A stretch of 64,000 nucleotides of DNA from Virgibacillus subterraneus (GTDB taxonomy: Bacteria > Bacillota > Bacilli > Bacillales > Amphibacillaceae): positions 1 through 64,000 of the forward strand of contig NZ_FOEH01000007.1 in the NCBI RefSeq assembly GCF_900110695.1. The letters run 5' to 3'. Under the pieces are notes generated by a model. That model saw nothing but the letters and a program-made list of their open reading frames with translations, did not search any database and was not told the origin of the DNA. Below, piece after piece: positions 30,859 through 38,862 of this stretch (positions are counted from its first letter, which is position 1; each line of letters begins with the position of its first letter). A program made the translations under genes and the position numbers.

Positions 30859-32388
30859 TTACGGTTGATTCTGATGATCGCCGCCAATCTTAAACGGCGA
30901 ATAAACATCTTTATAATCGACAATCGTTACCATGCCCTGATCCGCATGGTTATTATCATGACAATGGAACAGCCACTCACCCTTGTTATTGGCCTTGAAA
31001 TAAATCTCGTATTCTTCACCGGGTTTGACGTGAATCAGATCTTTGACAATAGGTTCATCATACTGATTGCCATTTTTGGACATCACCTGAAACCGGTGAC
31101 CATGCAGATGCATTGGGTGATTCATCCGCCCGCTGTTTTGGATATTGACTTTCACAATATCGCCTTCTTCCACCTGAATGGGTGGTGTATCCGGGAATAC
31201 CTTCTGGTTAATCTGAAATGTCATGCCTTCCCCCATGTTCATACCCATACTTAAGTCCATATTATACGTAACATCAGGTTCAGGGGGCTCTTCGAAAATT
31301 AGATTTTCACTTCCATATGAAGTCCCCTTGGCAACTGATTGTCCTGAAATAGCCGCCAGATCATTGTCTCTAGTATCATCACTGTCTTCCCGGGAGACTA
31401 CAGGAATCTGCATATCTTCTGCGTTTTCAACATCTGGATTCTCACCGATGACAACTGATCCTGAGTCCGGTTTTGTGAAGGCAATATCAATTCTTTCACC
31501 CGGGGCAATCTCCAGTACATTTGACGAACCTTTTGAGCCATCGACTTCTTCTCCATCGTTGGCAATCACCTCCATGGATCCTTTCGGAAAAACAAGTTGG
31601 TGCTGCTGATAGCCTGCATTGACAAATCGCATACGTGCAGTCTGGCCCTCGGTCATAACTAGAGATTCGATTGCTTGACCAGATTTACCATTGATTGTGA
31701 ATGTATCGTATGCCTGTTTTGTATCAACCTCAGCATCACCAGATACAGCTCCCATCATTCCACCCATTCCCTGATTTTGGGCTTGGTCAGTTGTCCATTC
31801 ATCCAATATGAAAACTTTGTCTTGATCAAAGTCATTTTGTTTCTCAGTCTGCTTCTCTTCAATAATCAGCGATCCATACAATCCTTTGTCAACCTGTTCT
31901 GAGCTGTGCTGATGCGAGTGATACCAATAGGTGCCAGCGTCGTTAGCAATGAATTCATACGTGAATGATTCCCCAGGTTGAACCGCATCCTGTGTCAGAC
32001 CAGGAACACCATCCATTCTGTTGGGCAGTATCATCCCATGCCAATGAATGGTGACAGGGACATTCAGTTCATTCTTTAGATGAACACGGACGAAATCGCC
32101 TTCCTTGACACGTAGTGCCTCACCCGGGACACTCCCGTTATAGGTCCAGGCATCAACTGTCTTTTCCTGATCGATCTCCCACTCCGTTTCCTGGGCGGTT
32201 AGATCAAAAGTTCGGACAGGGCGGTCACCCGCTTCTTGCGCACTAACTTCCAGGATACTTGTGCGCCCGTCAATGTCATCATCTGATGTCTCACTCTGAA
32301 AAATACCAAAATCAGAATTGAAATAAAAGCCACTCCAAATAACAGCAAGCGCACCTATTAAAATTAAACCAATTATTTTTCTGTACAC
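30859..32388 (-). CDS. Multicopper oxidase (laccase/CueO-like)
   Basis: 509 residues starting at GTG 32388 with AAAGGTG. It has an N-terminal membrane anchor or signal helix (about 4-22), then three cupredoxin domains. All copper ligands are visible: HWH (115-117), HSH (157-159), HPMHLHGH (about 445) and HCHDNNHADQGM (about 487), with the type 1 axial position as Met. It oxidises Cu(I), Mn(II) or phenolics with reduction of oxygen to water, outside the membrane. A Met-rich stretch (GMGGMMGA) fits copper handling. Upstream on the same strand is a SHOCT-domain membrane protein. Confidence 0.93.
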   Translation of the reverse strand: MYRKIIGLILIGALAVIWSGFYFNSDFGIFQSETSDDDIDGRTSILEVSAQEAGDRPVRTFDLTAQETEWEIDQEKTVDAWTYNGSVPGEALRVKEGDFVRVHLKNELNVPVTIHWHGMILPNRMDGVPGLTQDAVQPGESFTYEFIANDAGTYWYHSHQHSSEQVDKGLYGSLIIEEKQTEKQNDFDQDKVFILDEWTTDQAQNQGMGGMMGAVSGDAEVDTKQAYDTFTINGKSGQAIESLVMTEGQTARMRFVNAGYQQHQLVFPKGSMEVIANDGEEVDGSKGSSNVLEIAPGERIDIAFTKPDSGSVVIGENPDVENAEDMQIPVVSREDSDDTRDNDLAAISGQSVAKGTSYGSENLIFEEPPEPDVTYNMDLSMGMNMGEGMTFQINQKVFPDTPPIQVEEGDIVKVNIQNSGRMNHPMHLHGHRFQVMSKNGNQYDEPIVKDLIHVKPGEEYEIYFKANNKGEWLFHCHDNNHADQGMVTIVDYKDVYSPFKIGGDHQNQP

Positions 32389-32417
32389 AATTTGTCACCT
32401 TTCTGTTTTTTATCTAT

Positions 32418-32645
32418 TCACTCTTTCAGTTTCCGTTTAAGTCTGTCATACTCCTCTTCTGATATCTCGCCCTTTGCCAATCTTTCTTTCAGGGTCCCCA
32501 GTGACTTATCACCAGATGAACGGAAAGATCCATTATCCGAACCTTTGAACATCCATACAGAAATGATAATAATAGCCAGGATAATCAGAATTGTAAAGAA
32601 CCCAAATCCATAAAAGCCACCGCCACCCGTCATATTGCCCATCAT
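32418..32645 (-). CDS. SHOCT-domain small membrane protein
   Basis: 75 residues: a Gly/Met-rich N-terminus, one transmembrane helix (FFTILIILAIIIISVWMF), and a C-terminal SHOCT module (LKERLAKGEISEEEYDRLKRKL). SHOCT modules are short oligomerisation or membrane-tethering motifs. ATG 32645 has AAGGAGATG. It lies 30 bp upstream of the oxidase gene, indicating one operon and a role linked to copper oxidation or envelope assembly. Confidence 0.85.
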   Translation of the reverse strand: MMGNMTGGGGFYGFGFFTILIILAIIIISVWMFKGSDNGSFRSSGDKSLGTLKERLAKGEISEEEYDRLKRKLKE

Positions 32646-32707
32646 ACAATCATCTCCTTAAATTTTATACCATTAGGGGTATTTATAAAGTTAAAAAAAT
32701 AATTAGC

Positions 32708-32800
32708 TTAGCATTTACGAACGCCAAAACAACTAATTTTATCCATATGATGACCATAATACCCACTGGTCAGTAAAATTTCATATCCTATAACATGCAT
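32708..32800 (-). CDS. Possible 30-residue Cys/His-containing peptide
   Basis: ATG 32800 is preceded by AAAAGGGGTGATGAC, a good site. The product includes GYYGHHMDKISCFGVRKC: a His pair and two Cys in the last twelve residues. It lies about 60 bp upstream of the SHOCT-oxidase operon on the same strand. It could be a metal-binding leader peptide or chance; no family recognised. Confidence 0.3.
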   Translation of the reverse strand: MHVIGYEILLTSGYYGHHMDKISCFGVRKC

Positions 32801-33138
32801 GTCATCACCCCTTTTCATCTGCTGTACTGTCATTGTAACTGAAAAATGTCGAGAAATTTTGCACATAACAACATTTTTTATTCATTCCATTACACATCTT
32901 ACTAACGAACGAATAAGGAAATGATCTCCACCGCATAAGCTTACCGACCGTTACATGCGGTTTAAATGCCCAAGGGTTAATTACTTCCAGGAACTCTCTC
33001 AGTTGTTGCTACCACCTATATAATGATTCAGTGCACCCTTTTTCCTCCATAAGACCTTCCTGAGAAAATAGTGGATGCCTGGATCAAGCCTGCAGGTTCG
33101 AGATTTGAATAATCCTAACTAATTTATCTTGTCCGCAA
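32801..33138. other. Gene-poor stretch
   Basis: About 340 bp with several broken fragments, no intact gene and no mobile element that I can identify. It lies between the copper operon and array 2. Confidence 0.3.
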
Positions 33139-33267
33139 TTAAAGTTTTCTATTTCTGGTTTTTCTGGCAAGCACAGCCATAAGCAGAAACAAAATCCCTG
33201 TTACTCTGGAATAATAAAGTAGTGAACGTTCGGTGTAATGTTTTACCAAACCAACCCTTCGTTTCAC
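33139..33267 (-). pseudogene. Possible C-terminal remnant of a membrane protein
   Basis: An open frame of 42 codons from GTG 33267 without a ribosome site. It ends in a hydrophobic helix and basic tail (TGILFLLMAVLARKTRNRKL). It looks like the end of a lost membrane protein gene. Confidence 0.25.
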
Positions 33268-33293
33268 TTCGTACTAGAACCCGGAACACAGAA

Positions 33294-33638
33294 TTAGACA
33301 CGATTCAAATGAGTATCCTTAAATTCTGTTGGATACTTTAATCCATATCCAACCATCCTATCCATTCCAATATGGGCTGACCATATTAAACCAATTGCCA
33401 GAACAGTCTGATTAGATACTATGAAACCACAGGTAATAATAGCTATCGGTATAGTATATGTATGAAAAAAATTATAAAGAAATGAACCAACCTTATTATT
33501 TAATAGATACCCAAGCATTGAAATATCAGGTACTAATAACAGGATTAAAAACAATATCCAGCTAAATTCGCTATACCCATAAAAGAAAAGGCTTAGTGCT
33601 AAAACTGCAGCACCTTCTATGTGCAAAAGTAATCTCAT
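33294..33638 (-). CDS. DUF4260 family membrane protein
   Basis: 114 residues with three to four hydrophobic helices and the DUF4260 landmarks LLVPDISMLGYL, YNFFHTYTIPI and the closing HIGMDRMVGYGLKY. Function unknown. ATG 33638 is preceded by AGGAGGTGG. It sits just right of the copper operon and left of the array 2 units; no cassette repeat touches its stop codon. Confidence 0.8.
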   Translation of the reverse strand: MRLLLHIEGAAVLALSLFFYGYSEFSWILFLILLLVPDISMLGYLLNNKVGSFLYNFFHTYTIPIAIITCGFIVSNQTVLAIGLIWSAHIGMDRMVGYGLKYPTEFKDTHLNRV

Positions 33639-33749
33639 CCACTAGCCACCTCCTATCCCCAACTGCTTGTTTGATTAAACCAGTTAATCCTCTTACGTTT
33701 TTCTCAAATAAAAAGATTCATTATAGCAAGTTACCTCGTAAGGCTGTTT

Positions 33750-33977
33750 TTAATTAACAGTTGATTTCAGTTCTTCATTTCTGACTTCTAATATATAATT
33801 CTCATACACATGTTCTTTCCCACCATTTTTCTGATACCAGTCCTGAACTCGTTTGACGTGAGCCATGTCGCTTCTAACTTTTGATTCAACTTCTAAGTAT
33901 TCCTCATAACTGTCATATTCCCATATAGCAAAGATTTCTACGGTATTATCAGCATTTTCCTTCATCCACCTTCCAAC
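33750..33977 (-). pseudogene. NIPSNAP-family protein, 5' truncated
   Basis: The open frame from ATG 33965 gives 71 residues with the NIPSNAP C-terminal block VEIFAIWEYDSYEEYLEVESKVR and WYQKNGGKEHV. Codons upstream of that ATG (V-G-R-W) still match the family, followed by a stop at 33983-33981. About 40 N-terminal residues expected for the fold are missing. It is the left-most unit of array 2 and looks decayed at its 5' end, although the ORF may still be translated. Confidence 0.55.
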
Positions 33978-34099
33978 ACATTAACCCCCTAAAAAGCTTA
34001 ATACCTAATTCAATTTTGACATAAACTATTGAACAAAATGATCCGATTGCAATAAACAACTACCGTTCTTACAATTTCCAGCTATTAGTGGAACCAGAA

Positions 34100-34137
34100 G
34101 CGCAATTCCTTATTCAAGAAAAACACCCGTAAACGTA
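34100..34137 (-). repeat. Cassette repeat K
   Basis: Plus strand GCGCAATTCCTTATTCAAGA, then AAAACACCCGTAAACG. It shares the GCGCAATTCC arm with copy E and the ACACCCGT centre. It lies 11 bp after the stop of the lipoprotein gene. Confidence 0.6.
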
Positions 34138-34147
34138 AAAAATTTTA

Positions 34148-34672
34148 CTATTTAATGTATTCTATATCTTCATCAAAACCATCAAGAACTTCCTCTTTGT
34201 TATCAGAATAGTAAACCCAAAACTTTACTTCCTGTGAAAAATCCTCCGTAAATTCAATTGTAGTTTGAGTTAGTTTTGCGGGTTTTCCAAACACTCGAAC
34301 ATCTTTAACATCAGTGTCTTCTGGTTGAATAATCGTAACAATAGGGGCCGTCCCTTTATGACCAAGAGAACTGGTTTGTATGGATACCCAACTAGTAACC
34401 CATTCCAGCCCATTTGAGTTATTTTTTATCAGCATAGAAGTTAAGCCGTTCCTAGTGCTATAAGAATATACATAAATGTAATTTCCTTTAAGGTCATAAT
34501 CAACAATATCTTTTGGATTATAACTATTTTCTTTTACGATGTTTTTAATTTGTTCTTCTAAGGATTGATTTTCTTGTGTTGCATTTTCACTTCCTTCGTT
34601 ATCATTATTTTCATCGGTTGTACAACCGAATAGAACAAATACTACACTTAAAGATAACAATAGTTTTTTCAA
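34148..34672 (-). CDS. Lipoprotein, unknown function
   Basis: 174 residues from TTG 34672 with GGAGGA seven bases upstream. Lipoprotein signal with lipobox LFGC (Cys17), an acidic Asn/Glu linker, then a beta-rich domain (YIYVYSYSTRNG, GTAPIVTIIQPEDTDVKDVRVFG, KFWVYYSDN). Anchored outside the membrane; no family recognised. Its leader shares a 33-bp block with the broken lipoprotein gene at 19758. Unit bounded by repeats K and L. Confidence 0.75.
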   Translation of the reverse strand: MKKLLLSLSVVFVLFGCTTDENNDNEGSENATQENQSLEEQIKNIVKENSYNPKDIVDYDLKGNYIYVYSYSTRNGLTSMLIKNNSNGLEWVTSWVSIQTSSLGHKGTAPIVTIIQPEDTDVKDVRVFGKPAKLTQTTIEFTEDFSQEVKFWVYYSDNKEEVLDGFDEDIEYIK

Positions 34673-34758
34673 AGTAATCCTCCAGAATTTTTAAATAATT
34701 TTTCTTATACAATATACATACGGTTACACATATTTTAAAGTTTCAATTTGAAGTTATC

Positions 34759-34791
34759 TAATATCATAATTTTCTGAAATATTTAACAAAA
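34759..34791 (-). repeat. Shared leader block, copy 2
   Basis: TAATATCATAATTTTCTGAA followed by ATATTTAACAAAA. It matches 20200-20233 at about 28 of 33 positions. The adjoining GGTCGA/TCGGTC dyad with T5 (about 34793-34818, minus sense) would terminate the previous unit. Confidence 0.5.
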
Positions 34792-34816
34792 TAAAAAGAC
34801 CGATTATAATGTCGAC

Positions 34817-34851
34817 CTTCTTGACCAATCTTAGACTCGTTAATGGAAAGA
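34817..34851 (-). repeat. Cassette repeat L
   Basis: Plus strand CTTCTTGACC, centre AATCTTAGACTCGTTA, arm ATGGAAAGAG. A diverged copy, 18 bp after the stop of the DUF3888 gene. Confidence 0.5.
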
Positions 34852-34868
34852 GACATATATAGTTAATT

Positions 34869-35306
34869 CTACATAACTCTTTCGGCTATGTTGAATATGT
34901 TAATTAATTTAATTTCTGTTTCTTTATTATGACGGGAAAAGACCGTCGGTAACACTTTTAATTTTATATGAGCTTGACCATCAGTAATTTCACCTTCAGT
35001 ATTCTTGAAATTATATATAACTGATACAGTAATCTCAAACCATCTAGGGTCAAGCTTCTTGTGTACTAGCTTTAAATTAACTATTTCCTTATTAGCATAA
35101 TGCCAAAGAATAAATCTCTCACTATACTTATCACGTAATATTTGCTCAACGTCGGGCTTAATTATGTATAATATAATCTCTTCTGCCGCAGCATAAGACT
35201 CTAAAAGATCATCTTCAGTATCGTCTCCAGTTTGGGCATTATATTCATTCGGTGTTAGACCAAGAAATAGAATTAAGCAAATGCTGGTTATAGTCAACTT
35301 TTTCAC
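34869..35306 (-). CDS. DUF3888-type exported protein
   Basis: 145 residues from GTG 35306, which has GAGGTGAG upstream; the longer frame to 35357 overlaps repeat-side sequence and lacks a site. It has an N-terminal signal peptide (KKLTITSICLILFLGLTP). The DUF3888 core follows: DLLESYAAAEEIILYIIKPDVEQILRDKY, and then W-F-E-I-T-V and GEITDGQAHIKL. Secreted or cell-wall localised; role unknown. Unit bounded by repeats L and M. Confidence 0.75.
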   Translation of the reverse strand: MKKLTITSICLILFLGLTPNEYNAQTGDDTEDDLLESYAAAEEIILYIIKPDVEQILRDKYSERFILWHYANKEIVNLKLVHKKLDPRWFEITVSVIYNFKNTEGEITDGQAHIKLKVLPTVFSRHNKETEIKLINIFNIAERVM

Positions 35307-35372
35307 TATACTCACCTCAGCGTTAGCTTCTTCCAATACTAACTTACTATTCAACAAACCCTCTTCGTTGAA

Positions 35373-35411
35373 CCTATTGAACTAAAGAACCCTTTTAACT
35401 GAAGAAATAAG
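35373..35411 (-). repeat. Cassette repeat M
   Basis: Plus strand CCTATTGAAC, centre TAAAGAACCCTTTTA, arm ACTGAAGAAATAAG. It overlaps a second half copy (CTATTCAACAAACCC) at 35347-35361. It lies 7 bp after the Nudix stop. Confidence 0.5.
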
Positions 35412-35417
35412 TTACTG

Positions 35418-35903
35418 TTATCTTGTAGAATAATCAAGTATTTCTTGATAAAGTTCGTTCCAGTCGTGATAATATTCTATTACTTCACCTGGATTTATGA
35501 GAACTCTTTCTTCCGCCTCATACTTGGCTTCAAAGTCATGTAATTGGTCAATTTCCATACGATAGATCACCTGATAGCCTACTTTTGGATAAGCACTACT
35601 TTCGTGCCATTCCGGGTTCTCATTGTGGTCAACTACTATATGACCTAAAAGAAGTGATTTCCCCGTAACATAACCCTCCTCATATGCTTCACGCTTCATA
35701 CATTGTTCAGGAGTCTCTTCATATTTAATATGACCACCAGGAAAATCCCACCCTCTATGGTTTAGATTAACTAAGAGTAGCTTATCATCTCTAAAACAAA
35801 ATCCGTGAACGCTTGTAATCAATTCTCTTGGAGGAAGTTGTGTATCAGGCTTCCAAGTTAATTTTACTTTTGCGTCTCCCCAATTCACATATTTTGTTGT
35901 CAC
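35418..35903 (-). CDS. Nudix hydrolase
   Basis: 161 residues from GTG 35903 (AAGAGG upstream); an upstream ATG at 35933 has only a weak site. The Nudix box GGHIKYEETPEQCMKREAYEEG keeps all catalytic Glu and Arg residues. The hydrolysed nucleotide derivative is unknown. The second Nudix gene in the window, not closely similar to that at 27402. Unit of array 2 bounded by repeats M and N. Confidence 0.85.
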   Translation of the reverse strand: MTTKYVNWGDAKVKLTWKPDTQLPPRELITSVHGFCFRDDKLLLVNLNHRGWDFPGGHIKYEETPEQCMKREAYEEGYVTGKSLLLGHIVVDHNENPEWHESSAYPKVGYQVIYRMEIDQLHDFEAKYEAEERVLINPGEVIEYYHDWNELYQEILDYSTR

Positions 35904-35934
35904 TTTTCCTCTTCCCTTCATTAGAATTGCCATT

Positions 35935-36097
35935 TCTCTTATTCAATAATTCTGATATTAGGTCAATAACTTACTCTCTCTTCTAACCTTAACATAATAT
36001 TCCAATTCATAATCGAAAATTTCTGGACAATAAAAGAAAAGACCGACCTTGAGTCAGTCTGCTTATTTAACTATTGCACCCGTTAAATGTACAAGAT
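35935..36097 (-). repeat. Cassette repeat N with leader of the Nudix unit
   Basis: The clear copy at 36061-36097 reads GCTTATTTAAC, centre TATTGCACCCGTTA, arm AATGTACAAG. A hairpin AGACTGAC/GTCGGTCT with TTTTC follows it in gene sense (about 36032-36058), again giving the order gene, repeat, terminator. A degenerate copy lies at 35935-35970. TTAACATAATATTCC at 35989-36003 is a shared leader motif. Confidence 0.65.
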
Positions 36098-36155
36098 AAC
36101 GTTTTTTTCTAAAAGAAATAATGAAGGTTCTTGTTTTCAAAATGAAGTATTATAA

Positions 36156-36599
36156 CTAATGTATTAAAGAAGCTCTCAAATCTTTAACGCCATATTCCAA
36201 ATAACCCTTTAAACAAGATAACATATAGACCCAACCTTCTTTTTGACCGATCATTTTGTTTACTATTTCAGGGTCATCTTCTCTCAAACCTGATTCTGTT
36301 ACTTCAATAATTGTACTCTTATCATCCAACTTTTTTAGTGTAATTGTAACAACCGATTCTTCACCATGTTCCGCTCCCCATGAAAACACGATTTTCTTAC
36401 TTTCCTCCACTTCTAATATATTTATAACCCCTTCTGCTTCGTATTCATCATATCTCAATGTAACCGACTTGCCTTGTTCCCATCTTTCAGAACTTGATGA
36501 AAACCAATAGTTCCCGATTTTTACAGGGTCTACTATAGCTTCAAATACCTCATTAACTGACTTACGTATTTTCATTTTTGTAGTTACCTGTGTATCCAT
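36156..36599 (-). CDS. SRPBCC/AHSA1-domain protein
   Basis: 147 residues from ATG 36599 with AAAGGAAGG upstream. START/SRPBCC fold of the AHSA1 type: opening IRKSVNEVFEAIVDPVKIGNYWF, then VEESKKIVFSWG, and the C-terminal helix EGWVYMLSCLKGYLEYG. Such domains bind hydrophobic ligands or Hsp90-like partners; in Bacillaceae the stand-alone ones are uncharacterised. Unit bounded by repeats N and O. Confidence 0.82.
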   Translation of the reverse strand: MDTQVTTKMKIRKSVNEVFEAIVDPVKIGNYWFSSSSERWEQGKSVTLRYDEYEAEGVINILEVEESKKIVFSWGAEHGEESVVTITLKKLDDKSTIIEVTESGLREDDPEIVNKMIGQKEGWVYMLSCLKGYLEYGVKDLRASLIH

Positions 36600-36682
36600 T
36601 GTAAAATCAACCTTCCTTTCTTGTTTTTCATTATTATACACATTCTTTTCATTTGAATCGAAATCCTTTACTTAGTATAAGG

Positions 36683-36718
36683 ATTCTTTCACTAAGCTGC
36701 TCCTATAGTTGGACAATT
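36683..36718 (-). repeat. Cassette repeat O
   Basis: Plus strand ATTCTTTCAC, centre TAAGCTGCTCCTATA, arm GTTGGACAATTG. It resembles copy A1 (CTGCT..TATAGTTG). It lies 18 bp after the stop of the nucleotidyltransferase gene. Confidence 0.55.
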
Positions 36719-36735
36719 GTACCAGAACAAGATTT

Positions 36736-37575
36736 CTAATTTATTTTATTTTTTGGTCTTAAGAATAACGATTTATCAAGAACTAAAGATAAGTCTATTT
36801 GTGGAAGTTCACGTTGTATTAGTTCGTACATTTCCTCAATTATTACCTCTAATTCTCTTATAGAAACCTTTGGGTCATCAAGAAAAATAGACTCTAAGCG
36901 ATTTGATATATTTTCAGGAGTGATTTCCATTGAACTAAGTGTATATTTTTGCCACTTAAAGGCTGGATGGTGTACGAATTGACGGTTTAAACCGAACAAT
37001 ACTCCCATTAAATTGGTTTGAACGGCTACTATCACTTTATAAAGCATTAACCAATCTTTTCGCTCAAGTAAAGCCTCACGATTATTCCATCTGTTTCCTA
37101 AAAAAATGTTCTCCTTTACCATAGCCACACTTAATTCATAAGGGTATTTACTTACTTTCTCTTTCAAACTATTAATAACTAAATCACCGCTGAGTGTAAC
37201 TCCGTTATAAACCGCAGCTACAATACATTGCTTATCTAAATCCGTATCATAAGATATGATCACGTCACTTATAACTTTGTTAATTGTTTCTGTTAGAAAA
37301 TTGCTTATTTCTAATTTTACACCCTGAGTTATGTATGTTTCTGACCATTCCTCATCTTCATATGGGTGAAAGTCAATAATATTACCATTTAATTCTACGA
37401 TTGGACCCTTCCTTTCCTCGTCAGAAGGGGCTCCCTTCCAAAAAACAAATAGTTCAATATCCGAATATTCATCATGCCAATTTCGTGATACGGAACCTCC
37501 TAATAAAACGGCTTCAACTTTTGGATTTTGTTCATAGATATTTGCTATATCTGATGCCAATATTTTTAAATTCAC
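36736..37575 (-). CDS. Nucleotidyltransferase-domain protein (DUF4037-like)
   Basis: 279 residues from GTG 37575 with AGAGGTTAT upstream. N-terminal nucleotidyltransferase fold: GGSVSRNWHDEYSDIEL gives the G-S pair (27-28) and acidic pair D39/E41, with Glu in place of the usual second Asp. The C-terminal half is helical (KWQKYTLSSM), as in DUF4037 and antibiotic adenylyltransferases. Substrate unknown; a drug-modifying role is possible but not shown. Unit bounded by repeats O and P. Confidence 0.78.
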   Translation of the reverse strand: MNLKILASDIANIYEQNPKVEAVLLGGSVSRNWHDEYSDIELFVFWKGAPSDEERKGPIVELNGNIIDFHPYEDEEWSETYITQGVKLEISNFLTETINKVISDVIISYDTDLDKQCIVAAVYNGVTLSGDLVINSLKEKVSKYPYELSVAMVKENIFLGNRWNNREALLERKDWLMLYKVIVAVQTNLMGVLFGLNRQFVHHPAFKWQKYTLSSMEITPENISNRLESIFLDDPKVSIRELEVIIEEMYELIQRELPQIDLSLVLDKSLFLRPKNKIN

Positions 37576-37606
37576 ATAACCTCTCCCTTTCGGAAACCTT
37601 TTTTAC

Positions 37607-37636
37607 TTCTTCAATTAACGCAGCCTTTAATTAAAG
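37607..37636 (-). repeat. Cassette repeat P, right end of array 2
   Basis: Plus strand CTTCTTCAATTAACGCAGCC then TTTAATTAAAG. A diverged copy between the nucleotidyltransferase gene and the broken SDR gene. No further copy is seen to the right. Confidence 0.45.
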
Positions 37637-37679
37637 TGTACTAATTCATATCTTAAAATCTATCTACTAATAATTTTAT

Positions 37680-38425
37680 TTACTCAACTGAAGTACCCAG
37701 TGTCATTCCACCGTCTACAACAATTTCTGTACCCGTACAATAAGAGCTTTCATCAGAGGCAAGGAATGCTACAGTTCGAGCAATTTCAATTGGTTGTCCA
37801 ATACGTCCTAAAGGTACTGAATCATAATAAGTAGGAACATGTTTGCCATGAGTAGCCATTTCAGTTTCGACTCCACCATGATGAACCATATTTACTCGAA
37901 TTCCTTTTGGTCCTAATTCAATAGCTGCAGCTTTTGACATTGCAACCACAGATGCTTTAGTCGCAGCATAAACAGAGGATTGGCTAATTGGAGCAAATGC
38001 AGAGATCGACACATTGTTTATAATGGAGCCTTTTTGCTGCTTTTCCATTTGTGGAATAACTGCCTGCATCCCCATAAAAACACCAAGTTGATTAACATTA
38101 ATCAACTGTTGATAATCATCTATGGTCGTCTCTGTAAATGGTTTACGTTTTAGAGCTCCAGCATTATTCACTAACATATCAAGCTTACCGAATTTATGTA
38201 TGACCTTATCAACCGCTGATTTCCACTCTAATTCTTTTGTGACATCTAACTGAACTGGAATGGCGTGGTCTTCGCCAATCATCCTAGCCACACCTTAGCC
38301 TCATCATAGTTTCTGGCACCAACCCCTACCATAGCCCCCAACGTGGCAAGATGCTGAGCAATAGCTTTCCCCTGTCCTCAATTAGCCCCGTTGACAAGAA
38401 TTGCATGGTTGTTTAAACACGACAT
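37680..38425 (-). pseudogene. Short-chain dehydrogenase (SDR), nonsense and frameshift
   Basis: ATG 38425 behind AAGGAGTG starts an SDR. The cofactor loop reads V-N-G-A-N-stop-G-Q-G, so an Arg codon (CGA) became TGA. Then a two-base insertion near 38292 shifts the frame. The rest (38291-37680) is a normal SDR body: [10 protein letters not shown], active site with Y-A-A-T-K, and a C-terminal VDGGMTLG. Two independent lesions make this a true pseudogene rather than a read error. Confidence 0.85.
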
Positions 38426-38495
38426 ATCCTCACTCCTTTTTTTAATCACTGTTTATATGAAGCTCTAACATACAAAGGACTTTTAAACTCTGATT

Positions 38496-38672
38496 TCACC
38501 TTAACATTAGCATTAAGTAAGCGTAATTTTCACCTAAAACAATTTGGGCAGTATCTTCAGCTAATTGTTTCTCCTTAATATAAGTAAATGCTAGTCTAGT
38601 TATACTCTGACCATATTCATTCATTAAAAACTCCAGTAATTCATCTTTGCATTGTTCATACTGATTCCCCAT
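38496..38672 (-). pseudogene. Truncated ECF-type sigma factor fragment
   Basis: 58 codons from ATG 38672 (GGAAGGGA upstream). The product ELLEFLMNEYGQSITRLAFT and YIKEKQLAEDTAQ matches sigma region 2.1-2.2 of ECF factors. It then ends in unrelated codons; regions 2.3 to 4 are missing. The promoter-side half was kept while the rest was deleted, at the right border of array 2. Confidence 0.6.
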
Positions 38673-38751
38673 AGGTACTTCCCTTCCTCAGATAATATCC
38701 TATTTAGACGACACTATGGAAATTGGTTCTAAAAAATAAAGAATGTTCCAA

Positions 38752-38795
38752 ATGAAAAAGTGCATTACTCTATAAGTTAAATGCACTTTTACGAA
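38752..38795 (-). terminator. Terminator of the GNAT gene at 38863
   Basis: Stem AAAAGTGCATT/AATGCACTTTT with T-rich flank on the minus strand. Confidence 0.7.
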
Positions 38796-38862
38796 TTATT
38801 TATTCACTTATTCCCTATGCTGACTGATTCATCTTCAGACTTAACAACAGTACTATTAGGTA

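Noticed and set aside
32880-33138. Group II intron or IS remnant in the gap before array 2
   Set aside because: No reverse transcriptase or transposase fragment and no terminal inverted repeats could be found.
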